Assembly (NCBI GenBank): GCA_019136135.1
Contig: JAGVUR010000192.1
Location: 1 to 53,997, forward strand
From: Verrucomicrobiota bacterium
GTDB lineage: Bacteria > Verrucomicrobiota > Lentisphaeria > Oligosphaerales > Oligosphaeraceae
Length of the DNA: 53,997 nucleotides
Direction: 5' to 3'
Shown here: positions 7,970 through 17,261 of the stretch, piece by piece
Layout: the number at the start of each line of letters is the position of its first letter
Position numbering within the stretch: position 1 is the first letter of the stretch
Notes under the pieces: generated by a model
Databases searched by the model: none
Seen by the model: the letters and a program-made list of their open reading frames with translations, nothing else
Told to the model about the DNA's origin: nothing
Translations under genes and position numbers: made by a program

Positions 7970-10900
7970 TCATGGGATTGCGAAAAGCAGGAATGATTGC
8001 GGTGGGATTGTCATGGTCTTGAGGTCGTCTAGCGTGCAGTCTCGCTGTGTCCAAAGCTCCCTGATCGCTGCGTTCATTTTGACTGCCAGATAGTCGAAAC
8101 GCAGGGCGGCAGGCCTGGCTTCATTGGCGAAGTTGGAGGCGACGATCAGGTGGCTGAATTGTCCTCCTGATGGAAGATCGTATCTGGATACAAGGACGTC
8201 TTTGGATTCGGAAACGACTGCTTTGTCAAACCAATATCCCCTGAATTGAGCCTGGGCGAGCCTGAGATCCTTCTTGATGGTCCACCATCGCCCAACTGTT
8301 GCCTGGTGGACATATTCCGATGACGACATCATGTCGTGGACGATGCAAGCCGCAAGATACATTTCCGTGTGTGGCTGGTCGTCGATATTCTTGACTTCCT
8401 TCAGGTTTGGGTAGTGCCACTGCTGCAGTTGCAGCGGTGCGTAGAAGATGATTCCCGCCCCTCTTGACGGGCCGTAGTATGATGATTGATATTCCTCGAT
8501 CGGGATGTCCTGGCAGTAGAAGCGATGGGGATTTTTGTGAATCCTGCCGTTGTATTGTTCGCCGGGAAGCCAGTAGTCGCCGATGCCGTGCACGAAAGGC
8601 AGGAATCTATTGTGCGCGTGCAAGATCAGGATTTTGTCCTTGCTGGTGGTTAGTTTTCGGATCCGGATGAAGAAATCTCGCAAGGAAAGGGCATTCGAGG
8701 TGGTGAATTTTTGTCCGAACGCATCGATTCCCCCATGTCCATGGAGATTGTTCGAACATTGTTCGACCTGTGCGATGTCGTAGTAGAGTCCACCGAGCTG
8801 GGGGTATTCGGTCAGGATTCTGTCTGCATTGAAGACTGCAACGTCTCCTGAACCCGTATGTGGGCAAGTCCCCAATGACGGGTATCTTTTTCCTGTATCG
8901 TAGTTGAAAGCGCTTCCGCCTGCTGGTCCTGGGATCCTTTCCCATTCTGCGAAGCAATAGTCGTATGCGAAATCGATCGGTGACGATGCGGCAGGCTGGC
9001 TGTAGGGGATGTAGGCGATGTTGTCGGCCGCCAGTTCATCGAGATACTGCTTGAATTTGTCCTTGTTGTAGGGTTTGAAGCTTGTCCAGGGATGCATGGT
9101 GTAGGGCAGTGGATCCTTTGGGTTTCCGTATCCGCAGACCTTGAACGTTTCGTGCTCGGCCCGTCCCCATTGGTGCCCCCTGTTGACATCTCGCCAGTTT
9201 TCTGGCAGGGTCTTGCCTGGCGTTGGCTGCCAAAGCATCTCGTAGGTCAGCGATTTCGGCACGATGGTCGGTATGGAAATGATATTGACCACTATGTTAA
9301 CCTTGTCGCCTTCCCTGGTTAGTGTTACCTGCTTCTGGCCTGGCGAATTGCGCCAGTTTGCCAGAGAAATGGGCATCCATGACAAGCCTTCGACGATTCC
9401 CGTAGTCCAAAGCAGGAAGTCGTGCCCGATAATCCTGAAAGCCAACTTGTCGTCTTGCCATGGACTGTACAGGGGTGTCAGCACGAATCGAGCCAATTCG
9501 GCGGGAACTGACCATTGCAGCTTCAGCGAGTCGATTTTCTGGCTTTGTTTTGTTGGTGTGATTTCGATATGGTTGGTGAGCAATCCGTCAAACCAAAGTT
9601 CTCCATGCCACTTGAGGTTGAAATCCTGGATCGAACCGTTGCCGTTGAGCTTGACCATGTCGTCATGTTGCTCGAGGATATTGTTGTTGTCCCATTTGCA
9701 GGTTTGCCCATTGAGGATGAGTTCCGGTACGCTGGCGAACATCGATTTTCTGGACACTTGAACTCGGTTTGGGAATGGTCCCGCCGCGAGTTCCATCTGC
9801 TTGAGCAGGAGTTCGAAGACCATGTCTGTTCGCTTGATTGGTGTCCAGGGTGGTGTGACGTCGTGGTTGACGAAGAGCCTGTCCTCGAAGATTTTGGTGT
9901 CGGGGACACATAGCGTGGCCGATGCTTTGCCGGTTGCTTTGTCTCCGATCAATTGCAGGAGGATTTGGTAATCGCCCGGAGGGAGCTGGTCGGGGAGCGG
10001 CAAGGAGCATGCGCACTGGAAGTCGGTGATGCCGATCGTATGTCCTGCAATGGATTTTCCCTCATGGTTGATGAAATCGACTTTTGCCTGGAGGGTTTTG
10101 TTTTCGATCAAGGCTCGTGTCGCCGGGTCTGTTCCTGATGCATTGATGTCGAGTTCGATTGTTTTCCGTGACGGGAGGCACCTGTATTTCAAGGTCAGGG
10201 GCTGGTTGACGCAGAAGTCGATTGTTTGTGCAAGGAGTTCCTTTTGGTTGAGTTTAGCGTTGACTTCCAATCTCCATTGCCCAGGCGCGACTTTTAGCGA
10301 CCATGTTTTTTCCGAGGGATTTTGCGGGAAAACGATCTCGTCTCCTCGTGGGTTGAAGATTTTTGCTGAAGCCGATGTTCCCTTTGGTGCATTCAGTGCC
10401 AGGTTGAGTTCGCCGGTTTCGAGTTCCCCGAGTGTTTTGATCGTTGCCGTGTTGTCGTCTTCTGCCAATGCGAGGATGCCGAAGTATTCTGGGTTGAAGT
10501 AGTAATCCTTTGTTTTCGACCAAGTCGTGTATAAATCCTGGTCTCCCTTGTAGGTCACTGCGATGTTGCATGGGATATTTGCGGGGATTTTGTGATATCC
10601 GAACTGATTCAGCGGCAAGGCGATTTCGGCTTGCCATTTGTTGTCATCAAGGGCTGTTTTGGCTTGGATCTTGCCGTTCCAGGTCTTGTCCAGGTCGTGC
10701 CTCTTGTCCCAGATTGCTCCATTTGGATTGACGATGAACTGGTATTGCTTCTGGTCATCTCCCAGCAGATGGACTTCGACCCCGTCGTCCATCTGCCAGA
10801 TGCCATCGTCGTCATTTTCTGTGCTGGTTGACCGGAAAGGCTTTTTATGGACGACGATTCCGAGGTAGAGTCTGTCTTTGTCATGGGCAATCCATGCCTT

Positions 10901-11788
10901 TGCCTTGGGCGGCGGGACTGGTTGGCCGATTGTGTTTCTAATCATTGTCGCGGCAGCCTTTGAATTGAAGTCTGCTTCGACGTCGCCGGTGAATTGGATT
11001 CCCGCTGTTTGTGGCACGGTAAGGAGATCCTTTTGGCGTGTCATTGGTGGTGGCGGATAATGTTTTTCGAAGTTGTTCTTGACTTCAAGTTCGGTCAATG
11101 GCCTCGGGTAGATGACGAGTTCGTCATACGCTGTCTTGTGTGTTTTGTCATGAATGAAGAAGGCATGGTTTCCCAGTGCGAATGTGCTGTCCTTGTCAAC
11201 TTCCGGGTAGTGACGTTCCTCCCTGAAGGTCAAGGGATTGAAGACACTGTACTGGTCTATGGTTGGCGGCAATCTGCCGTTCAGGTACAGTCTCATTTCC
11301 CGTGGCGACCAGACTGCGTCGAGTTTATGCCAAGAGCCTGGCTGCCATTCATCGTCCTTGAGCGGGATTTCGATTGAGGTACAGACGTTCTTGTCGTCGA
11401 TGAATGCGAATCTGAGTATTGGTCCCAGGAATTTATAGACAAGAAGCTGGGCGCCGTTCTTAAGTTTTGCCTTGAAGAAGATTTGGAAGGTTTTTTGCGA
11501 AGGCAGCCAATTTTGTGGCGAGACCCAGAGCGAGATTGTACCTTGTTTTGTGGTTAAGTTGCCGATTGCCTGGTACTGGCAGATTTCGGTGGTATCGATG
11601 CAGAGCGCGTTTCCCTTGCCTGCGATTCCCGGGTGCATTCTCAGCTGCAGGTCTCCGAGCGTTTGGCATGTAGGCAATCCTGCCGCCTTGTCGGCATGCG
11701 CATGATAGGCATCGAACGTCACGTTGAACAGCGCGTCGGAGGCCAGCGATGCCAAGGCAAGGCACATGATTGCGGAAATCAGTTTCAT
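7970..11788 (-). CDS. Secreted multidomain carbohydrate-active protein (LamG + CBM9-like + putative glycosidase)
   Basis: The start is ATG 11788 (MKLISAIMCLALASLASDA), one base after the upstream stop, because it opens with a signal peptide. The longer open frame upstream lies within the preceding gene in another frame. The product is 1272 aa. After the signal peptide comes a concanavalin-like LamG domain (about 20-240, with GTISLWV and LYLNGRLP). A CBM9-like domain follows (about 250-430, with WQMDDGVEVHL and WQAEIALPL), then beta-rich linkers. The C-terminal region (about 850-1270, including HPWTSFKPYNKDKF and GGLYYDIAQVEQC) looks like a TIM-barrel hydrolase distantly similar to GH123-related proteins. 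It probably acts on a complex glycan outside the cytoplasm. Last gene of a three-gene operon. Confidence 0.75.
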   Translation of the reverse strand: MKLISAIMCLALASLASDALFNVTFDAYHAHADKAAGLPTCQTLGDLQLRMHPGIAGKGNALCIDTTEICQYQAIGNLTTKQGTISLWVSPQNWLPSQKTFQIFFKAKLKNGAQLLVYKFLGPILRFAFIDDKNVCTSIEIPLKDDEWQPGSWHKLDAVWSPREMRLYLNGRLPPTIDQYSVFNPLTFREERHYPEVDKDSTFALGNHAFFIHDKTHKTAYDELVIYPRPLTELEVKNNFEKHYPPPPMTRQKDLLTVPQTAGIQFTGDVEADFNSKAAATMIRNTIGQPVPPPKAKAWIAHDKDRLYLGIVVHKKPFRSTSTENDDDGIWQMDDGVEVHLLGDDQKQYQFIVNPNGAIWDKRHDLDKTWNGKIQAKTALDDNKWQAEIALPLNQFGYHKIPANIPCNIAVTYKGDQDLYTTWSKTKDYYFNPEYFGILALAEDDNTATIKTLGELETGELNLALNAPKGTSASAKIFNPRGDEIVFPQNPSEKTWSLKVAPGQWRLEVNAKLNQKELLAQTIDFCVNQPLTLKYRCLPSRKTIELDINASGTDPATRALIENKTLQAKVDFINHEGKSIAGHTIGITDFQCACSLPLPDQLPPGDYQILLQLIGDKATGKASATLCVPDTKIFEDRLFVNHDVTPPWTPIKRTDMVFELLLKQMELAAGPFPNRVQVSRKSMFASVPELILNGQTCKWDNNNILEQHDDMVKLNGNGSIQDFNLKWHGELWFDGLLTNHIEITPTKQSQKIDSLKLQWSVPAELARFVLTPLYSPWQDDKLAFRIIGHDFLLWTTGIVEGLSWMPISLANWRNSPGQKQVTLTREGDKVNIVVNIISIPTIVPKSLTYEMLWQPTPGKTLPENWRDVNRGHQWGRAEHETFKVCGYGNPKDPLPYTMHPWTSFKPYNKDKFKQYLDELAADNIAYIPYSQPAASSPIDFAYDYCFAEWERIPGPAGGSAFNYDTGKRYPSLGTCPHTGSGDVAVFNADRILTEYPQLGGLYYDIAQVEQCSNNLHGHGGIDAFGQKFTTSNALSLRDFFIRIRKLTTSKDKILILHAHNRFLPFVHGIGDYWLPGEQYNGRIHKNPHRFYCQDIPIEEYQSSYYGPSRGAGIIFYAPLQLQQWHYPNLKEVKNIDDQPHTEMYLAACIVHDMMSSSEYVHQATVGRWWTIKKDLRLAQAQFRGYWFDKAVVSESKDVLVSRYDLPSGGQFSHLIVASNFANEARPAALRFDYLAVKMNAAIRELWTQRDCTLDDLKTMTIPPQSFLLFAIP

Positions 11789-11789
11789 T

Positions 11790-13850
11790 TCAGCCATTGA
11801 TCGCAAAGATTGCGAATGCGTCGAGGGTATCGATTTCGATGCGGATCTTGTCGTTTTCGCGTGTCCACTTGCAGTCGCGGTGGTCTGGTCCCGTAGTGAC
11901 GTTCTTGATGTCAAATCCCTTTGGGAGGGTGAGTTCGATCCATAGGTCGTGCAGCGGGACGGGAGGCAGGATTGTGGGTTGATTGGTGATCGAGAGGACG
12001 ATCCGCTTCTTTTTCGGTTGGCTAAAGAGCGTGAAGTCGGCGCATGGATGGGCATTGGTGACCAGGCTTCGCTTGCCGAGCAAGTCGTCCAGAAGGCTGA
12101 CGAGCGCGCGCTTGTGGGCGTCAAATGCGTTGTCCTCGATTTTCCCTGCGACATACAGTGCGGTTCCTTTGCCGAAAGCGTGCCTGGTGATGGCCGGGCA
12201 GCGAGTGGGGCGCATTGGCGGGTTGCTGATGGCGCTGCCGAAACGCTGGTTGTCCGTGGCAAGTGAAATCGGCAACGTGATGTATGCCAATACTTCTGTT
12301 TCGGGGTATGGGACCACATTGACCTGACTTCCGTTCAGCATCAATGGATAATCAGGCACGACACCGTCCATGACCTGTTCGTCAATCGGTTGGATGTAGG
12401 TGACTCTTTGGGTATATGTTCCCGCATAGTCGATTCCAAGCACCTCCGCCAGCTGGAAGTTGCCAAGGCGGCCGGTCGTGTCCGAGAACAGCGATGTCCT
12501 GTAGTCGGCAAGGATCTTGCCACCCTTTTCGACGTATTTCCTGATTGCCTTGCAATCGTCTTCGGTCAGGCAACAGCAATCCGAGAGGAAGACGACAGGG
12601 ACTGAGTCAAGTTGTTCCGCCCTGACGAATTTGAATGGGATGTGCTTCCGTCCGAGCCAATCGGCGATCGTCCTGAATGGGTCTTTGCCCCGTCCCATGA
12701 ATTCCGCGTATGGGACCGGGCCCCAATCGGGATCGCAGATCGATTCGATGGAATAGAAGATTCCCACGTCCGCCATGGGCTCTGAATCGCTGTCCAGGTA
12801 GCTTTCGTATTGTGCGTAGGTGGCATTGACGTCACGTGCGTGCTCATAGAATCTCCTGTCGAGCCGTCCGCTTGGGTCGATGGCGTCGATCAGCGTAAAG
12901 GAGCATTGGTTGGCGATTGCGGCATACGCCCTCATGGTCAGGTTTTGGATAGGTCTTTCCGTGGTATGGTATGACAAGTCCTCGCATCGTGGCGTCATGA
13001 ATTCCATCGGTCTGTTTTTGGTGAGCAGGGAGAAGGTCTTGGTGATGACGGACTGCTGGATCTTGTCTCCTGTGAAGTCTCCGGCCAGGTAGTCGCTGGC
13101 GTTTAGGAAGTCGTCGGAGATGCCGCAGCCACGACCGAAGGTGAGGCGTGCGCTCTGGAAGGTCACTGTTCGTTCAGGGTGGTTTTTTTGCAGGGCTGCC
13201 TTGATGCGGTTCATCAGTTCGCCGTGCCACTTGTTCATGCAGTTGTTCAAGGCGATGAACGCCGGGTCGCTCCAATCCGCGAATCGTGGAAGTTGTTGGA
13301 AGCCAGTTTCTTCCATAAAGCGTTTCCTGCAGGACGGGCAAATGCAAGGATTGTAGATTCCGACCATGTCAACCCAGTATCCGACGCAATCGTATGCGTC
13401 CGCCAGTTCTTCGCACATTTGGACGAAGAAATCCGCGTATCCTGTATTGTGGCAGCATTGTCCGAAACGTCCGCCGCCATCGCAGGTTCCCTTGCCGTCA
13501 GGCCTGATGATCCTCCATTCGGGGTGTACATCGTAGGCTGTTCTATTCCAGAAGTTTGTATAGATTTGTACGTCGATTCCCCTTTTCTTGCAAGCTTGGA
13601 TAGTTTCTCCGAGCAGGTCTCGTCCTTTCGTGACAATTCTGTGCGGGAAGGCCGTTTTGGTTGGCCAGAAGCACAATCCGAGGCATGAGCTGGAGTAGAT
13701 TTCCGCCGTGTCGATGCCTGCGAGTTGCATCATGTCCGCATAGTTTTCCGGATCGAAGTCCCTGAGGAATTCGTCATTCCAATCTGGGATGTGCATGTCG
13801 ACGAGGATTCTCTTGTATGCTTTCTGGAACCATTTCTTGTCGTTCTTCAT
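11790..13850 (-). CDS. Putative glycoside hydrolase with beta-galactosidase-trimerisation-type C-terminus
   Basis: 686 aa, starting at ATG 13850 after GGGAG. The N-terminal half is a TIM-barrel typical of the hypothetical glycosyl hydrolase 6 group, distantly related to GH29/GH42. Features include ILVDMHIPDW, GIDVQIYTNFWNR, the acidic YWVDMVGIYNP and a CxCPxC motif (CICPSCRKRF) near residue 185, possibly a metal or structural site. The C-terminal half (VPVVFLSDCCCLTEDDCKAI, EKGGKILADYRTSLF) resembles a beta-galactosidase trimerisation domain. There is no signal peptide, so it is probably cytoplasmic, acting on imported oligosaccharides. It lies 25 nt downstream of the GH43-like gene and its stop abuts the start of the secreted protein. 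Substrate unknown. Confidence 0.75.
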   Translation of the reverse strand: MKNDKKWFQKAYKRILVDMHIPDWNDEFLRDFDPENYADMMQLAGIDTAEIYSSSCLGLCFWPTKTAFPHRIVTKGRDLLGETIQACKKRGIDVQIYTNFWNRTAYDVHPEWRIIRPDGKGTCDGGGRFGQCCHNTGYADFFVQMCEELADAYDCVGYWVDMVGIYNPCICPSCRKRFMEETGFQQLPRFADWSDPAFIALNNCMNKWHGELMNRIKAALQKNHPERTVTFQSARLTFGRGCGISDDFLNASDYLAGDFTGDKIQQSVITKTFSLLTKNRPMEFMTPRCEDLSYHTTERPIQNLTMRAYAAIANQCSFTLIDAIDPSGRLDRRFYEHARDVNATYAQYESYLDSDSEPMADVGIFYSIESICDPDWGPVPYAEFMGRGKDPFRTIADWLGRKHIPFKFVRAEQLDSVPVVFLSDCCCLTEDDCKAIRKYVEKGGKILADYRTSLFSDTTGRLGNFQLAEVLGIDYAGTYTQRVTYIQPIDEQVMDGVVPDYPLMLNGSQVNVVPYPETEVLAYITLPISLATDNQRFGSAISNPPMRPTRCPAITRHAFGKGTALYVAGKIEDNAFDAHKRALVSLLDDLLGKRSLVTNAHPCADFTLFSQPKKKRIVLSITNQPTILPPVPLHDLWIELTLPKGFDIKNVTTGPDHRDCKWTRENDKIRIEIDTLDAFAIFAING

Positions 13851-13875
13851 GGATCAGTTCTCCCGTGCGTTCAAG

Positions 13876-14919
13876 TTAGAAGGAATCGTCCTTGATGATT
13901 GGCTGCTGTCCATCGAAGTGAATCGGCAGCCAGAGGTATCGTCCGTCAATTGCGTTTTCCGGACGCCATCTGTCTGCCATAAAGATGTATTGTCCATCCT
14001 TGAGCGTCAGGACGAATGTGCTTTGGCTGCCGAAGGTGGTGTCTGCACCGGGACCTTGGGCCGGGTTTTTCAGCTCAGTCCAGGGACCTTCGAGTGCAGG
14101 TGCGACTGCCGAGCGTGCGGCGTTTGGCGCCCAGCCGGTGCATCCAGACCCGATGAAGACGTAGTATCCGTCGTGCTTGAAGATGCAAGGGGCTTCCATC
14201 CATCGGAACGGGAAAATCCGATGGTATTTACCAGTGTATCCCAGTAGGTCTGGAGTGAGTTCCGCAATATGGATTGTGCTGTTCTTTTCCGAGGAATAGA
14301 CGTGATATGTTTTGCCGTCGTCGTCCCTGAAGAGCGTCATGTCCCTTGAATCCTGGCCGTCCGGGATATGTGCGCCGAGGATGCTGCATGTCGGCGCGAT
14401 GGCATTTTCTCCGCAACCGAAGGTATCGATGATCTCCTTTGTTTTTTCTATGAGTTTTTGGTCTCTCAGTTCATCGGGAGTGTTGACCGGCCAGATTCCC
14501 GGGTTTGGTCTCTGGACGTGGTGCAGTGAGAAGGGACCTGTCGGAGCATCCGCCACGGCGAATCCGACTGCTGCGGTGTTGTAGCTGGTACCGCTTTCGA
14601 AGTGGAACAGCATGACGAATTTTCCTGTTTCTAGCGACTGCATGACTTTGGGGCGTTCCATCACGCAGCCAGCCGGTAGTTCCTTGATGGCGTTGTTTCG
14701 GATGTCGAGCACAACGCCTTCGTCCTTCCAGTTGAAGAGGTCCTTCGAGCTGTATGCGTGGATGCCCACATGCGCACGATTGCCTGCTTTGCCTTCGATC
14801 TTATGTTCTCCGTACCAGTAGTAGGTGTCCTGGTGGAGCAGGATTCCGCCGCCGTGTGCATTGATTGGGTTTCCGTTTGTGTCGAGCCAGGGTTCTTTTG
14901 GAAAGCGTTGTGTTGTCAT
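13876..14919 (-). CDS. GH43-like glycoside hydrolase
   Basis: 347 aa from ATG 14919. AAAGG seven bases upstream supports this start over TTG 14934. The sequence is a five-bladed beta-propeller of the GH43 type: DTNGNPINAHGGGILLHQ near the start, YYWYGEH, YWPV-like blades, RWMEAPCIFKHDGYYV and the C-terminal MADRWRPENAIDGRYLWLP. This arrangement is that of exo-beta-galactanase-like GH43 members (GH43_24 and relatives). Catalytic acids cannot be assigned confidently by eye. No signal peptide is visible. It is the first gene of the minus-strand operon and is divergent from the 15087 gene. Confidence 0.82.
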   Translation of the reverse strand: MTTQRFPKEPWLDTNGNPINAHGGGILLHQDTYYWYGEHKIEGKAGNRAHVGIHAYSSKDLFNWKDEGVVLDIRNNAIKELPAGCVMERPKVMQSLETGKFVMLFHFESGTSYNTAAVGFAVADAPTGPFSLHHVQRPNPGIWPVNTPDELRDQKLIEKTKEIIDTFGCGENAIAPTCSILGAHIPDGQDSRDMTLFRDDDGKTYHVYSSEKNSTIHIAELTPDLLGYTGKYHRIFPFRWMEAPCIFKHDGYYVFIGSGCTGWAPNAARSAVAPALEGPWTELKNPAQGPGADTTFGSQSTFVLTLKDGQYIFMADRWRPENAIDGRYLWLPIHFDGQQPIIKDDSF

Positions 14920-15086
14920 ACAATGCCTTTGCAATGATGGTGAATGTCAATGAGGAAAGTTAGCTAAATGTAGCATTGAAGAGAACTTTTACACGCTGGA
15001 AGGCTTGTTAAGTTGCCCTGTTGTGGTTTTGATGTTAGATTGAATTAAATGTCCGATTTTTGTACGTCTATCTAAGGAGCAATTCA
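14920..15086. promoter_or_regulatory. Divergent intergenic region between GH43-like operon and the 15087 gene
   Basis: This 167-bp AT-rich gap must hold promoters for both divergent units. I cannot assign a convincing pair of -35/-10 boxes on either strand. The clear elements are ribosome binding sites: AAGGAG at 15074-15079 for the plus gene, and AAAGG for the minus GH43-like gene. No regulator gene is adjacent, so local control is not evident. Confidence 0.45.
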
Positions 15087-15869
15087 ATGACCATACGTGA
15101 CACATTTTGGCTTTGGGGGCATCACGCAGGAGCGCATCAGGGCTGGAAATTGCCGGGCATCAGCGGCGTGGGACCTGTCGAAGGTGGCAAAATCTTGGGA
15201 ATCAAGAATATATGTAGGGTTGTCTTCAAAAACATTCCGCAACCTCCGTTCGATCAGGAAACTTTGGATCTGGCGACGCATTTTGATAAAATCGTCTGGT
15301 CCATTATCGGGGATTCAAGTTCCCAGCGCAACGACAGCGGAAAAGACGATTTGGACGAAGTCGTCAGGCAAGCGAAGCTGACACCCAATGTCGTCGGTGG
15401 AATCTTTGACGACTTTTTCTTCAATGACCGCCCAGGTGCGCGGGCATCCTTGGAACGGACTGCGGAAATCGCCAAAAAGCTCCATGAAAATTCGCTCAAG
15501 CTCTGGGCAGTTACCTACGATTTAATCCTGAAATTCGACAATCAAGCCTACTTGGATCTCTTTGATATCATCACGTTCTGGACATGGAAAGCCAGAAACC
15601 TTGACCAGGTCGATGCCAATATCTCCGAAACGATCCGTCGCGCAAAAGGCAAGGATGTCTATGCGGGATGCTACCTGTTCGACTACGGCGACAATCGCCC
15701 GATGGATGCCGAGGTGATGGAAAGATACCTGGAAAAATGCCGGCAATTGTTGCACGAGGGCACGATTAAAGGAGTGATCGTATGCTCGAATTGCGTGCTT
15801 GGGATCGGTTTGGAAGCGGAGGAATGCATGATAAGATGGCTGGAAGCCCATGGGGACGAGAAAATCTGA
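15087..15869 (+). CDS. Unclassified protein, paralogue of the 32643 gene (possible TIM-barrel enzyme)
   Basis: 260 aa from ATG 15087, chosen for AAGGAG eight bases upstream. I do not recognise the family. It shares an ordered set of motifs with the protein at 32643: an opening RD-x2-W-(I/L)-(F/W)-G, the acidic GGIFDDFFF, an aromatic ITFWTW, then GCYLFDYGDNRPM, and a C-terminal GVIVCSNCVLGIGLEAE. Spacing of the acidic and aromatic motifs at predicted strand ends suggests an alpha/beta barrel of glycosidase or sugar-lyase type, but that is inference. There is no signal peptide. A Gfo/Idh/MocA dehydrogenase follows 48 nt downstream, so it probably acts in the same sugar pathway. Confidence 0.6.
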   Translation: MTIRDTFWLWGHHAGAHQGWKLPGISGVGPVEGGKILGIKNICRVVFKNIPQPPFDQETLDLATHFDKIVWSIIGDSSSQRNDSGKDDLDEVVRQAKLTPNVVGGIFDDFFFNDRPGARASLERTAEIAKKLHENSLKLWAVTYDLILKFDNQAYLDLFDIITFWTWKARNLDQVDANISETIRRAKGKDVYAGCYLFDYGDNRPMDAEVMERYLEKCRQLLHEGTIKGVIVCSNCVLGIGLEAEECMIRWLEAHGDEKI

Positions 15870-15917
15870 ACAACATGATTTTGTACTTGGAGTCTATATC
15901 GAAACAGGAGTAAACCG

Positions 15918-17180
15918 ATGTCGAAGAAGATCAGGCTAGGCGTATTTGGGTGTCGTCGCGGGATTTCGTTGGCAAATGGCGCGTTGTCCAACGGCATGGA
16001 GATTGCGTTTGTATGCGACCGTGACGAGATTCGCGCCAAGAATGCTTCAAAGAAGCTTGGTTGTCCCTATGTCTTGGAGTACGAGAAGTTGCTTGAGCAG
16101 GACATTGACGGCGTGATTGTCGCCAACTATGCGACCGAGCATGCCTTTGCCGCGAAGTTGGCGTTGGCTGCGGGCAAGCATGTTCTCAGCGAATGCATGG
16201 CATGTTTTACGTTGCAGGAGGCGGTTGAATTGGTCGAGGCTGTCGAGGCTGCGCCGAACCTGGTGTATTTCTTTGCCGAGAACTACCCGTTTTTCGTTCA
16301 GAACATCGAGATGAAGCGCTTGTTTGAGTCCGGGAGTTTCGGCAAGTTCACCTATGGGGAAGGCGAATACGTTCATCCCATATCCCGCGATGAGATGGGA
16401 GAGCTTGGGGAGACGGTCGGCCATTGGCGCAATTGGCTTCCCGCCACGTACTACTGCACCCATTCCATTGCCCCCGTGATGATGATAACGGGTACACGCC
16501 CCGTAGCCGTCAACGCCATCATAGTTCCGCATGATTTCGACGACTTGTCAATCGGCGGTTCCGTCCGCGTCAACGACGGTACCTCCGTCATCCTCTGCAA
16601 AATGGACAATGGCGCGGCGGTGAAAATCCTTCCCTGGAGCAGCGTCAGAGACCACGGGCAGCGATATCGGATTTGCTGCGCGAAAGGCTCGATGGAATGG
16701 AATCAAGGCGATGGGCAAATCCGTATTTCGCGCTGGGATCACGATTTCCCAGGCATGGAAGACAAGCCGAAATCTAAAAAATACGCCGCCGAATTGCCCG
16801 ATGACCTGAAGGAAGCACTCAAGCACGGACACGGAGGCGGGGATTTCTTTGTCAACTACTGGTTCAAGCACGCTATCGTCACCGGCGAAAAGCCATTGAT
16901 TGACGTCTATAAGGGAGTCGATATGTCTATGATCGGTATCCAAGGATATCGATCGGCGCTCAACAACTCAAATACCTTCGAAATCCCAGACCTGAGAATC
17001 AAGGCAAACCGCGACAAGTACAGGAATGACAACTGGAATCCAGATCCCGAAAAGCCCTGCGACAACAAGCCGATGCCAAGCGTCATCGGGAAAATCAAGC
17101 CATCGCAGGAAGCGCTGGACTATCACGCGAAGAAAAGCGCCGAATATAGGCAACGGGAAATCGATGCCGCGAATGCCTAG
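15918..17180 (+). CDS. Gfo/Idh/MocA family NAD(P)-dependent oxidoreductase
   Basis: 420 aa, ATG preceded by CAGGAG. The N-terminal Rossmann domain begins RLGVFGCRRGISLA, where the usual GxGxxG is replaced by a GCRRG variant. It continues with AFVCDRDEIRA and the ACA-type strand DGVIVANYATEHAF. The signature segment normally reading H-V-x-x-EKP is HVLSECMACF, so the catalytic Lys of the EKP motif appears absent. The C-terminal GFO_IDH_MocA_C-type domain includes YGEGEYVHPISRDE and HWRNWLPATYYCTHS. Related proteins oxidise or epimerise sugars or act as glycosidases with bound NAD. The nearby glycosidases fit sugar catabolism. The missing Lys means the exact reaction is uncertain. Confidence 0.85.
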   Translation: MSKKIRLGVFGCRRGISLANGALSNGMEIAFVCDRDEIRAKNASKKLGCPYVLEYEKLLEQDIDGVIVANYATEHAFAAKLALAAGKHVLSECMACFTLQEAVELVEAVEAAPNLVYFFAENYPFFVQNIEMKRLFESGSFGKFTYGEGEYVHPISRDEMGELGETVGHWRNWLPATYYCTHSIAPVMMITGTRPVAVNAIIVPHDFDDLSIGGSVRVNDGTSVILCKMDNGAAVKILPWSSVRDHGQRYRICCAKGSMEWNQGDGQIRISRWDHDFPGMEDKPKSKKYAAELPDDLKEALKHGHGGGDFFVNYWFKHAIVTGEKPLIDVYKGVDMSMIGIQGYRSALNNSNTFEIPDLRIKANRDKYRNDNWNPDPEKPCDNKPMPSVIGKIKPSQEALDYHAKKSAEYRQREIDAANA

Positions 17181-17261
17181 ATGAATTACCCTGAAAAATG
17201 CAGTTGATGCCATGACAACACTTTGAGTACGGGCATCCCCAGCATAGGAGCTAACTTGTTT

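Noticed and set aside
7970..12319. A 1449-residue reading of the secreted protein gene
   Set aside because: Its first 177 codons lie inside the preceding gene in another frame, have no protein-like sequence, and a signal peptide begins exactly at 11788.
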